A DNA stretch of 64,000 nt, taken from assembly GCF_030463565.1 (NCBI RefSeq), contig NC_134649.1, positions 31,831,044 to 31,895,043 on the forward strand. Direction: 5' to 3'. Below are positions 34,501 through 49,500 of the stretch, piece after piece. Each line of letters begins with the position of its first letter. Within the stretch, counting starts at the first letter, position 1. The DNA comes from Pelecanus crispus. Taxonomy: Eukaryota > Chordata > Aves > Pelecaniformes > Pelecanidae. A model generated the notes under the pieces. The model was not told the origin of the DNA and searched no databases. It worked only from the letters and a program-made list of their open reading frames with translations. The translations under genes and the position numbers were made by a program.

Positions 34501-37500
34501 CAAACAACAGCCATGTCTCTGCATGCCCAGGGATCTAGTCCTCCTTTGCAATTTGTTGAGACGGATGATCTTACAGGACTCAAGAAAACACGGTGCCGAG
34601 CTCACTAAGCAGCTAACTGTTGGTGGGGTGCATAGCACAAGGATGAAATAAGAACTGACTTGTTATATGCAATTAAGGACATACCATGTAAGGTGTATAA
34701 GATGTATGCGTCCCTAGTTGTATGTTGCAAAGTGCTTCCTCTTCAAACAAACAAACAAAAAGCGGGCATCTGTGTGGAAATTGGCTGTGTACAGTGTCTA
34801 CTGCTCCCTCGCCCCATCAAGTACTGTAAAGTTATAGAAATGTCAGAAAATTGTGCATTTTAGGACTGAACGTGGAAGAAAGGGATAAAAGCTTGAGATA
34901 CACCATTCAGTTAAAGCAGGAAGCTACTTCATTCCTCAGTTCTGGCAGAGAGAGCCTGAGGCGTTGCCATTTAGTGAGTGATACTTTGGTTAGCTTCCTC
35001 TTCGTTAAAGCAAAACAAAACCCAATAATAAACAGAATTTTCTGTAAGTGTGGGTGGCACTTTGCTTATAATGCTGCTGGGTAATGTATGATTACTACTG
35101 AGCGTGTTGGTATACTGAGCCATTTTATGACAACAGGACATTTACCAATGCTTGGAGTCATACAGTAGGAATATGCTTGACCTAACTATTAGTTATCTGT
35201 ATAGTTGTCATTTAAGATGCTGGGATATTTCACGTAAACAGCTTCCTGGCGCGTGAAATTATTTGGGACTCATGTCCTTCAAGATGAGTGCCGCATAACA
35301 ATGTACCTTCTGATATGCAACAGCTGACAATAGATTTGCCATAAGAATGATTCCCATTAGTGACTTCCTAAAGTCTGATACTACTGATATATGCATCCCT
35401 TGGGATGCAGAATATGAGGCAGGAGTTGATGTTCTGAAGCTGCTGGAGTGAGCTTTAATTTGCACTGATTATTTCATTGCGTCACAAACACGCACTTAAC
35501 AGATGGCAGCACACAGCGCATTACAGAGCCATGCCGGCTTTTGGGGAATACATGCCCCCTTTTGCAAACTTTCCACAACCACACACATTACCTGAACAGC
35601 ACTCCAACGTATGAGCAAAGGCATTGGTGCTGGTTAATGCAGCTTTTACCCCAGCAAAAGCAAACATGCAGTTTTTGGGACTGATATTCAGCACACAGTG
35701 GAAGGAACAATGTGTCCAGCAGAATGCAGGATAAGGTCCTACAATTGCAACAATTCCATCAGGGGTGTCAGATCCCAGATTAATCTACACCCCCACCCCG
35801 ACATGAACAGCCGCAGAGTATCTGCATTCTAGTTCCGAACTCATTTTCTCCCCAGACATAAAACAGAAACATAATTCGACAACATTATTTGCTCTTCTAT
35901 ACATCAGCTTGGAAAACACAGTGTTAACGCTTTATGCTGAGTCTCTTTTACTCACACATCACAGGTAGTCCTGTTTCTGCATGACAAATGTAAGGATGCT
36001 GAACTTCTAGGTGTGCCCAGAACCATGTGACAGCACAATCTACACTGTAAACTTTTCCCTTTTATTTATCTTGTCATCCTTGTTCTTTTATATCCAAGAT
36101 GCAGACCACCTCTAATGTGCCATCAGTTTATATGGGATTATAGTTTCCACAGACCTTGCATTGTATGACCTGAAAAATCCAACGTGCTAAATATGGTGGC
36201 AGAGTCCAGTTTACGAAACAGCTCTGCTGTTTGGTACCCTAAATTTGTGAATAACTATAGCTGTAAAGATTATAACTGATTATGCCAAGTATCCAGTCCG
36301 CAAAGAAAATTAAGTCCTGATACCTCTGAACTGTGGGCCACAAGAGGAGTGGCTATAACTGAAGCTTTTATTAATAACGAGGCCTGCTTCTTTGGACAGA
36401 TGGAGAGCACAATCACCATGGCTCCTTTCAGGGACTGGGAAAACTTAAATAACAAAGTCAAAAAAAGTTTTTAAAAGCTTCCAGAGCAGCCAGTGGCCAT
36501 ATAAAACACTGCAGCATGTATCAGGGTTTATTCCTTTTAGCCTGTAGCTTGGTACACTTGATGTGTGCAGCACTGTACGGACTATTAATGAGAAAGGAAA
36601 ACCTATGCTGGAGCCAGAGGTAGTTTCTCTTTTTTAATTATGAAAATGAAAATCCACTTGTGACACGTATTAGTTTTAAGGAATGAAACTGAAAATTAAT
36701 GTAGTTAAACTCCAAACTCAATGAATCTTTTCTCCCAATTCATCATTTTCATTACTGTTATGAAAACAGTTCGTTCCTGCACCAAATCGTAACTTCTTTG
36801 CTTTAAGAAGGAATTTTTTAATGTAAGTACATGGGTTCTTGCAAAGTGCTGAATAAGACACCAGGACTCATTTTCTACACCTTAAAAAGGGGGCTGTGTT
36901 GAGGAAGCAGTAGGGGTGCCTTAAGAGGTGAGTTGTCAAGTGTCAAGTGGGAGTTGGTTTTAGAGTGCATTGGAGGTGTCCCAACCATATTTTAAATGAA
37001 ATTACTGAAAAAACCCTAACCCGCTCCTAGCTCTTTCCAGGCCTTTTTGCCTTACAATTTCTGCTTAAAGAACATCAGTTTACATAATCTTTTAACTCCA
37101 GTGAGGTTAGAGCAGTGCCTCATGAGTCATCTCAAATGAAGCCAGAACAAACTCTGAATTTCTTACTGATCCTCCATACAAAAACGGTGTTGCTTTCTTG
37201 ATAAGGAAGAAACTACACAAGGGTCAAGCCAGGTGAAAACTGAAAGATACATAGTTGTTAATCTGAAAAATAGAGTAACTAGTAATGTCTTTATCGTTGG
37301 CACAGAATTATAAAATTCTTACCGCATTCTGATTACAATTCTGTTTAAGACTTTTGCTCTAACTTGGGTCTGTTATAACTAGTGTAAGGTTTGCTGCTTT
37401 AATCTACTGTTCAGTGATATGATCAAATCATTAATCTACTGTCTTGATGACTGTCCTTTAAAAAAATTTTGGATTAATGGCTTTATTATTTTCTTTAGAC

Positions 37501-40500
37501 AAGCCAAATAATTTACTTGTGTTCCTGTTTTAAACATCACTGAAAGGGTAATTTTTTTGGAAGTGGAAAATTGGAAATAAGATTTTAATTCCTGCTGGAT
37601 TCTTAATACAAATGGCCATGGCTTCCTTTGGTCACTAATGGAACTGATCTATATTATAAAGATACCCATCTCCTCAGAACAGTGCTAGTAGCTGAGCTCC
37701 AGAAAGGACTCTGCAGTCAAACAGTGAAGGTGGTGTAAGTGTCTGGATAATGGGATAGTGGTTTTTCACCTCTGCATTAATGTTTGAATCACTGAGAGAA
37801 GCATTTAAACATATGACAAAACCCTAGAAATCCTCGACAGCCATGCTCAGGTTAAAGCCACAGGTGACAAAGATGCTAAGTTGATAAATTTAGGTGGCCT
37901 GTCCAAAATGTATTCTTGGCCTTTGTGTACTTCCCATCTGAAAAGTGGTTAACTGCAGCATCGTGACTATCGTAGCTTTGTTGGCAGTCTCAGCAGAAAG
38001 GCCAAAGATTGGATGGGTCATGGCAACTGAACTATCCTCTCACCTCTAGAGGTGGTCCCTCCAGGACAGAGATGAGGCACATTGGTGGGGGCAGCGTGGG
38101 GAAGCTTGCACGGCTGCCGCCCATGCTGTATCTGTTCTGTGGATAAATAGAGGGCTTCAGCCTCCAGTGTTGTCAATCCAGCACCTTTCACCAGCACTAA
38201 ATTAAAAAGAATATAAATAAATACCAAAAAAAAGGATAAAAAAAAAAAAAGGATAGAGGTGCATTGGCAGAGCTGCACATGTAATGTTTGTGAAGTACCT
38301 TGCTCCAACCAGTGATACTGGTCTCTCATTTTCACAAGCATCAAATTCACCCAATTAAAAAACAAAACAAAAGGAAAAATCATCAAGGAGAAAAACAAAG
38401 CTGTATTACCACAGTGGAACATAAATGTAAGGGCTTTTTCTCGTTATGAACAACTTCATTCCAGACCGCGGTGTTGTAATAACCAGAATAGTGACTTGCA
38501 CACTGTGAAACACAGAGAGCACCTGGGACTTTACTAGAAGTGAAATCCCGTAATCAGTGGGTAAAATGTCTGAATGCTGTGCTCACCTAATTTAAAAGTG
38601 AACAAAATTAGCAGAGAAGAAATGTTGTATCATAGGCTATCAAAACATGTTAGTAAGAGGGAAGAGTAAAACAGATATATCTTGCAGTATTTTTCAAAAT
38701 CATTACTTCTCTTACTGTTTCCTTATTTGTGGTCATTTACACTGTCTAGTTCTCATCTGTGGGAGGTGCTGTTGGCTCATCCATCAGCACCATACCCTTT
38801 GTAGCATTCATCACTTTGGTTTCTAAGCAACAGCAAAGAATACGGTAAAGAGGGAAGCTGGTGATGCTGTGAAGTCATCAAGCTCAGAAAGACTGGCACA
38901 GCCTGTCACTGTGAGCACTGGACTTTTAAAGTGGAAAATAGCCTGAAACTCTACGAGCACCAAAACCCCGCAAATCCCCCAGAAGATTCAGACCTCACAT
39001 GCCAGCTGAGGCACATCCATTTAAGGACATCTTCCTGACATGATAGCCCTGTACTCAGTTCCATCTTCCCTCTCCTGTTACGCCATTTTCATCTGGTTAC
39101 TTTACTCTTTGAATTGTCAGTATTTGCCTTCCAGCCCTTAGTAATTAGTGAAGCTATTTGCCTTTAATTGCAGATGTCCACTTCTCACCTTCCTACTTCA
39201 TCTGATCCTTCAATTAAACCACTTCGATGCATCTGCGTTGTAACAACAGCCAGTCAATTAAGATTTTACTGCAAGATTGAGCAAAAAAGCTCCAATCTGG
39301 CCCGAGAGAAAGGGCCCTTGTCTATATTCTCTGTCCATAAGGAGACATACAGTTCCCCTGTATGTGAAAAAGGGGTAGGATTTAAATATCAGCCTCTATC
39401 TCTGACTATATCCTGGATACCTTCTTCAGACACGTGTGAAAAGAGGTGTAGAAATTTGTGAATCTGCACCTGAGAATCCACAATGAGAGGGAAAAAAAAA
39501 CTTGAATAGAAGTTACCAAAGTCAGGAGATTGCATGGAGTGGTTCTGCTTCGGCTCTGAGGCTTGGGAAGAAAATGATTAGCAATATCGAGACCAGCTAC
39601 TGTAACAGCAAAGGCAATATGAGTACCCCTAGAGTCTGTTTTTACATTTTTCCTTCAAGAATTTCCCAGCAGGGAAGCCCTTCTTTAACTCCAGTACTTA
39701 GAATTCATATCTTTCAACATTCATCGCATACATATGCTTTTGTATACATACATTTCTGCTAAGCTGCCTCAAGTTCTTTTTTGTGCCGTAATTTCATTAA
39801 ACATGTAAAATTATTTTTTTGCCTTTGTCTTCATGATTGATCTCTCTTAAGTACTGTACACCAAAGACTATTCTTGTTTTCCTCTAGATTGCCTGCTGCA
39901 ATTTTATGGCGGAACAATGGAAATCATTATGAAATTCAGCTGCCTGAAACCAGCATGTATTAGAGACACATTCCAAATACTATTGAAAATAATGATTAAA
40001 TCCATGTCTGGAGAATGAAAAACACTTTTTAAGAAATAATTTTTGAAGAGGCATTTACAGCTCCAGAAGAGAAACAGTGGTATATTTCAGTGTAGGTGGT
40101 CTTTCAGCAATAAGTCAACAACGTTGCCAAGTTTAGGGGATGCCTGCAGGTCCAGTTAACCCTTCATTTGGGTCCATCTATTCTTACCTCGAGCACTGGA
40201 AGGGGCAGAGTTAATCATCTGGGATGGTGCTGAGTGAGTAGAGCTCAGGCTTGAGGTGGAAGGGCTAGCCTGGGACGAGGATAAAACAGAGATATTGGTG
40301 ACTGAGCCTTGGTACCTGGAGTTAGGGTAAACAAGCTGGAGGAGGCAGAGAAATCATCAAGGGAGAACTGACCGGATCAGTGCATTAGATATTTACCTGT
40401 CTCAGATCACCCACTGCAGCCTCTGTCTAGGAAATAGCTTCAGCACAGGCCACTATAAATCTGCACTCGGGACTGTGGGGCTCATTTCACCTTCCCACAA

Positions 40501-43500
40501 ACCAAGAGCAATACTAACTGCGTATGTTGAACAGGTCATATAAATAACACGCTGGCTAAAATCTCACTTTCTGAAAGCAACAGTATGATCTTGAACCACA
40601 GTAGCACCTTTAACTGTACAAATACAGAAGATTTCTTCCCAAGGTAAACCCAGCTGAATTACTTTCTCATCTTTCATGAACAATGTTAGATTCTACCTAT
40701 TCGGTTCTTTGAGAAAAATATCACAGGACAGATCTAAGCATGTGCATAGGTAAAGTGTACTCCTCCTAAGCATAACCCTCCAGAGCATGTTCAGTGCTGT
40801 TCCTAACAACCGCTCCTGGCTGTGCTGGAGCTGTACCTGCATGTGGTACATATCCTCAGCAGTCTCTCCCACAGAACTGTCTGTTAGGATAACCAGGTTT
40901 CCTGTTTCGCTGGAGGTGTGGGACGACAGAGAGGATGAGGAGTGTCGGACCGAACCAAGCAAGTTCAGCGGGCTGGAATAAAAACAGAGACAGAACAAGG
41001 GCGTCATTATTTTTTGAACCTGTGTTTTAATTTGTGAAGCCTGATCTTTTCCAAGCTAGTAAGTATCTGCAGTTACCTACTGCTTCTGGTCACTTCTAGA
41101 TGTCAAACACTTGAAAAATCAGGCTGAATAAGCTTAAACAAATCCATAAATGTGAGTAAATGTGAAAGAAGGGACAATAAGGCTACATGTAAGACAACAT
41201 AGTATGTAGGAGGCAGAATTTCAGAATCCAAAGCCAGGTTAACATTGTGTCATGACGCTGGGTGCGTATTTGTTTTGTTTATAACAGAACATTCTGAAAC
41301 CACTCTCATTTTTAATGCTGAACTACAATGAGTGGGAGCAGCTTAAAAAGACATTGCAAAGGAAGCCAAGCACGAGAGACACAGGTCAAAATGCAGTTTT
41401 CCTTATTGCAGCTGTTGGATCTCAGCATTACAGTTGAAGGCAACTTTGTGGCTGACAGTAAATTAATACAGCCCAGCTGCTTTGCAGGCTGCATCCTGAT
41501 CTCACCCATGAAATTAATTTTTTCTTTGTCACTCTGAATCACATACACAAATACATATTTTGTACACTAAAGAATCTCCCTAGTTTGCCCTAAGAACTAA
41601 AAATGGCTTTACAAAGTGAGGAGTTTTGAGGAAAAAACTTTTATCACCCAGACACCAGTTGTCAACTGCCAAGCCACTAAGGTAGTATAAGAGCTACTCA
41701 ATAGTAAAAAGCATGTCACTATCCTGGATTCATGTACTAAAGACCAATTTTCCTCAGCTTTTCATGCCAGGCTTTAGAAACAGCTAAGCTATGTGGACCC
41801 ACCAAGAGAAATAAACACGGAAGAACAATTACAATTTCCTAACTTCAGTGACATTCCTGTCACTGTTTTTCATACTGGCATGGATATGTACATTTTCAAA
41901 CAAGTAATTTTGGCTGGATACAAAAACACTGTCTTGCCCTGAAAATCACAATTTTTATCCTCAATCATTATCTCATAGTTTTCATAGATGGGTATTCAGT
42001 TTGAATAAGCATCCACATTTTCAGATGCTTCTGTGAAAGCTGCGCCATTTTTTGGTATTCTGATCAAAACACCTTGGCAGCCTTTCTTATATTTGGGTTG
42101 TGATTTGATCAGAATTATTAAAAAACAATGATGTGAACATTTTTTGATGCTTAAAAATGGGTACATACTGTGTTGGGTTCTAAAACAACCATTAACATTT
42201 TCCTTTTATGGTAGGTAGGGACCATTTATTTGCTGTTTGCATAACAGAAGTAGGAGAAGTTGGAACCTCCAAAGTCAGATTGAATCTGGAGATCTGAGTG
42301 GCAGATGTGTGTTTCTGCCTCTACAGTAAGTAAAGTGATGGAGTAACACCTGGAGGTGTTTAGCATTTGCTGCAAACTGGATTTCTCAACTTTTTGATTC
42401 CAATCCTCAATCAAACTTTTAATAACTAGCAGTGAATGAAGACGAAAGACACTTCTGCCAAAACTCATCCTGTTCTTCCTGCAGTACTGTTAACCACTTC
42501 TTAGATCCTGGAATCTTAATGCAACAGTGTGCAGAGATCCTAGATATTTCAGTAGGAAAAAACAGGGTACCTGTGTCGATGCACCAGCTTTATGCTCTCT
42601 GGGCTCATAGGTCCATGAGAAACAAGAACATTGCTGCGTGGGGTACTAGTGCCAGAACAGGCTGGACTCAGCTTATCCAAACCAGGTAACTCCTGCAAAG
42701 GAAACATACTTTAGTTAAGTTGGTCATGGAAAATTACAGGTTTTCTTCTCAGGAAAATCCTGATCTGTTTCCATGTTCTCTACGCTTATCCTCAGTTACC
42801 CTGCATTTCCACAGGATAAAGAGCTTCAGTGCTTTACAACCCTATTCTCTATTTCCAATGACACTTTCTAGCCACTATTTCAGGAATTTGGGAGGAAAAC
42901 AGAGGCATAGTGTGGCCGAAATTACAGCCACTTACATTTTTCAAAAAAGAAATGCGGACTCAAAAATACAGATCTTGTCCAAACTCTCAAGAAAGGTAGT
43001 GAACTCAAACTGACAACTGTGACCTGTACGGCTCTCATCTGCTTTGAAAGAGAAAGGCGATATTTTAAAATAGTGGTGCTGTTATTTCTGGCCATCCTTG
43101 CATAGTGTTCACACCTAAGAGTGGAGGAAAAAGCCTTCAAGTTAGAAGCTACCTTAGAAAATACATACTCCAGTTGGAAAGTAAAGTGCTAACACACATA
43201 TTCCAAATAATACTTTCACATTATAGAAAGATATCCTTTAGTTTGGTTCTGATAACGTTCAAGATAGTCTCTAGGTATCCATAAAGATTTCACTATACCA
43301 GGAAGAGGAGAATGCACTGCAAATTTCTGAGACCCACCTGGCAAAGGTGTCTCAAGTATAGTTGCCACGGAATAGTAATGTACAGGCAGGGGACACACAG
43401 AAGGAAAGGTATCATTCCTAGAGGATGACATTTGTACTTCTGGTATATAACAGGTGGTGTGAACCATGCTCTGGAGGCAGTTCCGTTGACTACGTAGGAG

Positions 43501-46500
43501 CTACAGACCCATAACAGTGTGTGTCCTGATCACCAGAGTTGGATGCCTAAAGTAACGAACAGGAATTTCTGTCGCTGCCTATATAAAAACACTTCTGGAG
43601 GACCTAATCCATGTCATGTTACTCCAAATCACAGCAGTTCTTTTGAAGAGCTCAACATCTAACATTTTCTGTGAATCTTTCTTCCTCTGTTTTACATCAT
43701 TTTCTACTACGTGAGACAGTAATTGAAAATTAAGCTTTACAATTGTTTTGTGATATGACAAAGAATATACAAATATTAAAAATTCTAGTTTGAATTAAAG
43801 GCTAAGTTAACAGACTTACTAGGACTTCCTTCTTGCACAGAAGTCAAGAATTGTTTTGATAATTTGGCGATCCAGTAGGTTCAATCAATGCTGTATCAGC
43901 CCAGTTCTTTTGTGAACCTTACTGCCACTGGTAGAAGTTTAATCATAACTCTGAATGATTCAAAATGGGAAAGAAGACTGTCAGCTTACATGGTACAGAC
44001 TGGATCGCATCATCTGGAACTGGTCTATCAGTTTCTTATGCAGGGGACGCATCTCTGGGTGTACAAATTTCTCATGGACTGCCAGACCCACTCCTAAGAC
44101 ATGTACCTGTTAAAAAGAAAATGTAACATCACAAAACCAAATAAATCATGTCTAAGAGACAGAATAGAAGCCTGTCCCGCAGTTCTGTCAATGTGCAAGA
44201 AAGTACTGTAAAATAGGCCACTGTTCATTTACAAGACTGCTGATAATTAAGCAAGCCTAGGAGACCTGGCAAGTTCATATTACTTCAACAAGTACTTTAA
44301 GTGTGAGACAAGTACATTTATGTCATGTTGGATTACTTCTGTTAAGAGATAACTGTAAAAAATTACCAGATTCATTCTCTCTCCAGAGTGAACAGCATTA
44401 CGTCCTCACACAGATAATTCATTGTGACAAAGAAAATTCCTTCCACCCAGTGTCAGAGAAGGGGTCAAAGTTGCCAATAGAGATTTCTAAAAGGAGTTTC
44501 TGATAATTGAGCTGAACAGTGGCAGTGTGGCATGCATAGTCACTCTTTCTGTTACTCATTATTTATTTTTAAAGGTCACTTTTTCAAAGGTCAAACGTAT
44601 AGCATTAGTGATGGAATGAGATTACATAAGCTCTTGGATGAAAGAAAATAGTAGTGACAGCAGGCTTAAGATGTATATAATTCCCTACATGATCCAAAGT
44701 CTGTACAAACAATAACTAATTAATCTTCAAACATCCTCTTGAGGATTGAAGGGGGATAAGCATTATTTTTATTTTACAGATGGGAAATCTGAAATGCAGT
44801 TAAGTGATTTGTTGAAGAAATGAATGGCAGGCTTCAAACGTGACAAGATGTCTATTGGATAATAAATGAGACAACAAAATTAATATACTTTTAGCTGAGC
44901 TTCATCTCATGTCCCGTAAAGTGCATGGCTTGTTCATAAACTCCTTGGCCCTCTCCCCTCTCTTTTATGTTTATGTACTTTAGATCTCCTGTACCAAAAT
45001 TCTTTGTTTCTGAATGAATCAGTGAGATCTGTTTAGACTGACTGCTGATGAATCCAGACGCTGCAGCAATGTTCTTTTGTATCTGAAAAACAGTACCTGT
45101 TCCTGCATGAGTTCCTTGAGCTGTGTGATCTTCTCTGCGTCTCCAGGGTGCTTTGTGATATAATCTTTATCAAAAAAGGCCTGTAGGGAAAAAAAAAAAA
45201 GCGTTCTGCTTACTAGGAGATATTTCATCTATCTCATCGTAACTTGGTGTCAAATGATGAGAGGAAAAGATCCAAAAATCTTAGTTATTTGTATTTTATA
45301 TAGTTTCCTTGACATAACTGCCTAAAGTTAAAGGAATTAAGTGAGTAAAGTGGTAACTAATGTAAACCATGAAGAGTGTTCTCTTCATGGCTTTGTAGGG
45401 AACACATGTTCCTACACCCCTGGACTGCTGCTGCCATTTTTCAGTATTTCACCCTAGACTTACCTGTTGCAATGCAGAGTTTAAGTAACAGCTTGCCAAA
45501 GATTATACTAGATAACATACTGCATATACAATCATTTTAGGGTTACAGTGAGTCTGAAATTAGGCTAGCAAAGATAATGGTTGAGTAGCACAAATTAGTG
45601 GGTTTTCCTGATTACAGACCCAATCCAGTCTCAATTACTATGAGTCCCACTGCCTCTATTCCAAAATGGATTTATAATGTAAGCAGTACAAAAAAAAAAA
45701 AAATCTGCTTCACTCTTTTACCTGCCAAGTCAGGATTTCCAGGTAAGCCAAGTTTCATTCTTGAGAAACCCCACTGTCAACCGTACCTACTTCAGTGCGA
45801 TATCCCCAACTCCACCTTTGGATTCTCCTGTTGACGTGTGGCTATGCAAGCACAGATGCAGAATAACCAAGTAGGGGTTTTAACCTCATATTTAGATAAC
45901 ATGTATGAAAATGCCTTATCTTATCAAGTCATACTTTCTTTCAAAGAGAAATAGAAATAAAATTGAAAAAAAGATGACACTAAATTCAGAAGCAGAGCCT
46001 GGCTTACCTCCTGGTATCGTGCAATTCCCCCATTAACAGCTGCATCAATCACTCCATTCAGACACATGCTGAGAAGATTAATGTTACCATGCATTTGTTT
46101 ATGCTGGTACTGGCTTATCAGTGTTCTCAGCTCCTGGTTTTTGTTCTCAACCACTTGAATGGCATTTTCCAAAGGACTTACTTCAACCTCAAAGGCAATA
46201 AAACATACTTTAATTCCACGGACACTTCACTGAGATTCATTATCTTCCTTGTAATGAAATGATACTCTAGGATTGTTTAGTATTCTCTTAGTTTTTACCG
46301 CTTTGTAGAAAATTAGCTACATTAACAAAGTTTACTGTTAGTAATGCTGTATTTCAGGTCACTGAGTTGTGAAAACTTCTCTCTGTATAGCGAAGACATG
46401 TCAACAATGCAGTTATTCCATCTTTTTGGCACTGTCTCCATTATACTGTCATGTTTGCTCATATAATTCCTCTGGTTATATTCAGGAATTATTTAGACTA

Positions 46501-49500
46501 AGTGGTGGAAAAAGGACATAATGGTAATAGTAAACTTAATGGTAAACTTAATCATTTTAAACTGCAAGATTTCAGCCAAAGGAGTTTTAAGTTGCCTGTC
46601 CCATGTCCTCAGTAACATAATTTCAAACCCCAATTACAAGAACTATGAATGTTACCAGTTCTCTTCTCTCCACTTCAAACCAACGAGAGATTCCAGGCAA
46701 ACTGTGAGTCAAGGTCAGAGTGGTACGTTCAATCCACAAGCTCTGCAAAGAGTAATTGAGGATGTGAGGTACACAGTGAATCACAATCACATCATCTGTA
46801 CTTTTACTACAGGTGCTAAGGGGGCAAAGTTCAGAAAAGAATATATTAAACTCCTGAGCATTAACTTACTTTGCAGAATGTCATGCTGAAAGTCACTTGG
46901 ACGACAAAACCAGAATTCAGTATGCTCTAAAGCAACACATTCAACATTTCTATTAATTTTTAAAGGTTGACCATCAATTCTGTCTTGCGAACCAAGAAGA
47001 CAGTGTGGACATATATGGCAGTAAGAAAAAAATCCCAGCCAAACAAAAAACCCCATCCTTGCTTCAAAATGCCTCTCTCCTGGCACTAAAATAACTCACC
47101 TTTAAACTGGACAATGCTTTATTCAGGTCAGATGTGTAACCACCGGCCTCAACAGCTACTTGTTATTTGAGTTACTACAGTATCTTTGGCCATCAAATCA
47201 GGATTACCTGAAAGGCTCTATCAGCATAAAATAATAAGACAGTATTCGCCTTGAAGAGATTAACACTTTAACACTGCTTATTTGCTACTTCTACCTTAAA
47301 TTCATTCTCCTTGTCCTTTGGCCCTTTGTGGAAAGGCCTGTCATAGCGGAATTTCCGGATGTTGTTGACTCGGTAAAAGCTCTTTATGCGATCAGGGACA
47401 CGGTCCATTTGCAGCACGTCTATATTGTCTGGGATGGGAGTCACTGCATAGATCTGTAAATCTGTAAATTATGTAGTTAAAGAAAGCCACGGGACATCAA
47501 ACAGGAAGACTATCTCTACTGTGGAAATAAACAGGATAGTGAATTCAGAATGTCATGCTCCTCTTTGTTTTCCAACACTCTTCTTTTGCAAGTGAAACAA
47601 CAGAACACTAGACTAGAACTACTAGGAGAGTCTACAGAGTTATAGTACCTCACAGCCAGATGAACCAAAGAGGAAGATACCTGAGGATGCAGAGAGTATG
47701 TAGTAAGACATCCAAAATTACCTACAGCAGGCAAAATATCCAGTTCCTATTAGCTTTAATTAGAGCTAGGTGCCTCATTTGTGCAGGCACTTTAGTAGAC
47801 CTTGATGTGTTTAGGTACCTAAATATCTAATACTTACCTTTGATAAATTTTGCTTTAGATAATTCTGCTTTGTCAACAGGCCAAAGTGGTCCTAATTTCA
47901 TCAATTTACAGTCCAGTTTTATTAAACTGGTTTAACCTCAATGTTAGACAAGATCTCTGCAGGCATAAACAAACCAGCCAAAATACACATACCAACAACC
48001 CCTCTGTCTATGAAAGTATCAGTGTTATATAGCAAAGAAGAGTGAAAAGCACGTGTTACGAAAGGCAAGTGGGAAACACCAACCAACTTCAGGAGATTTC
48101 ACTTGCTGACATTGTCCTTATGGCTAAAGTCCTGTGCAATATCTTTGTTGTTGTCACGCAAGCCAAACAGTGGTATTCTCATGACTAAAATCTCCAAAAG
48201 TCTCCACAGACCCATTAAATGTTATGTGGTTCAGTCCTTAAATGTATATAACATTGTATTGGTTGCATCAAATCACAGTACAGGTTACCAATGAGAGGAA
48301 TGAGATTCAAAGCCTTAGGTATAAAAGAGTTCAGTAGTTTAAAAGAAAGGGGAAGTGAAAAAAAAAAAAAAGTGAAAAATAAACACAATGGAAAAATAAC
48401 ACTTTGGAATGAATATCTGTTCCCAACAAAATGTTCTCCAAAAGAAGGTATCGGGAATACTTTTAATGACACAAAGCATGCATCATGGCAATGCTGTTGG
48501 AAAAGGTTAAAACACGGATGTGACCAAGCAGATGTGACCAAGCACAGCTATTTCCCTTACACACTGAAGATGACCTGCATCACGGCCTGAGTAAAAAGTG
48601 ACAGTTCTCTCCAACAATACATAGCGCAGTGAACCAGTTAATGCCTACTGTAGACAGGTGTGTGGTTTTGTCCATATCCAGCTCTACCTAAGACACTTAG
48701 GAACAGAGGTATCCAAGTTGATGACCTTTTTAATAACTTCCTCCTCTGTCCTCCTCTACCACAGTTCTTCTAATCATAGTTTGCCCTTTCACTGAAGGAT
48801 ACACTGGGCATCACACTGCAATATAGAGTCATCTGGGTGGTTTGGATGCTGCATTGCAATGGCTTGTGGGAACTCACTCAGCATCCTCTGCTGGAAGGCT
48901 TCCAGCCTCTCATAGTCGTGGCCCCGACATACATATTCTTTGTTCTGCAAGAAGGACAAGCATAAATTAGTCTCCTTAAAAGTAACTTAAATTCTATCGG
49001 CTTTTATCTCACTTTAAATGTTACTGCTTCAAAAACAAAGATAAATTACAATGTCAGTATGCTAATGTGAGAGTAAAATGTGCATTTAACACAGCTGATA
49101 TATTTTACTCCTTCCTTTTTCTGTACAATGTATTTCATCAAGAAGTGATGAATAAGTAGATTATTCCACTGATCTCTCAACAGAAAGATGCCTGTGAATA
49201 CATAGAATACGTAGCATTCAGCCCTGTTGTCTTTTCTTATTTGCTTTTCAGACTGCTGAAAAGGGACTATTTTTTAATTGGGCTATACTGAGACATCAAC
49301 CAAAACTTACTAAGTCACCAGTTCAGTTGTTCTACACTGGGAAAGCTGCTGTCAAATACAGTTTACACCAGATGGATAAAAGTCCTGAGGATTTCATAGA
49401 ACAGAGGGAGATATATGTTTATCAATTTATCAGACTTAGAGACAAGTCATAACAAACTGTTCACAAAAATCATTGTTTAATCATTGCTGTATTGTCATAG

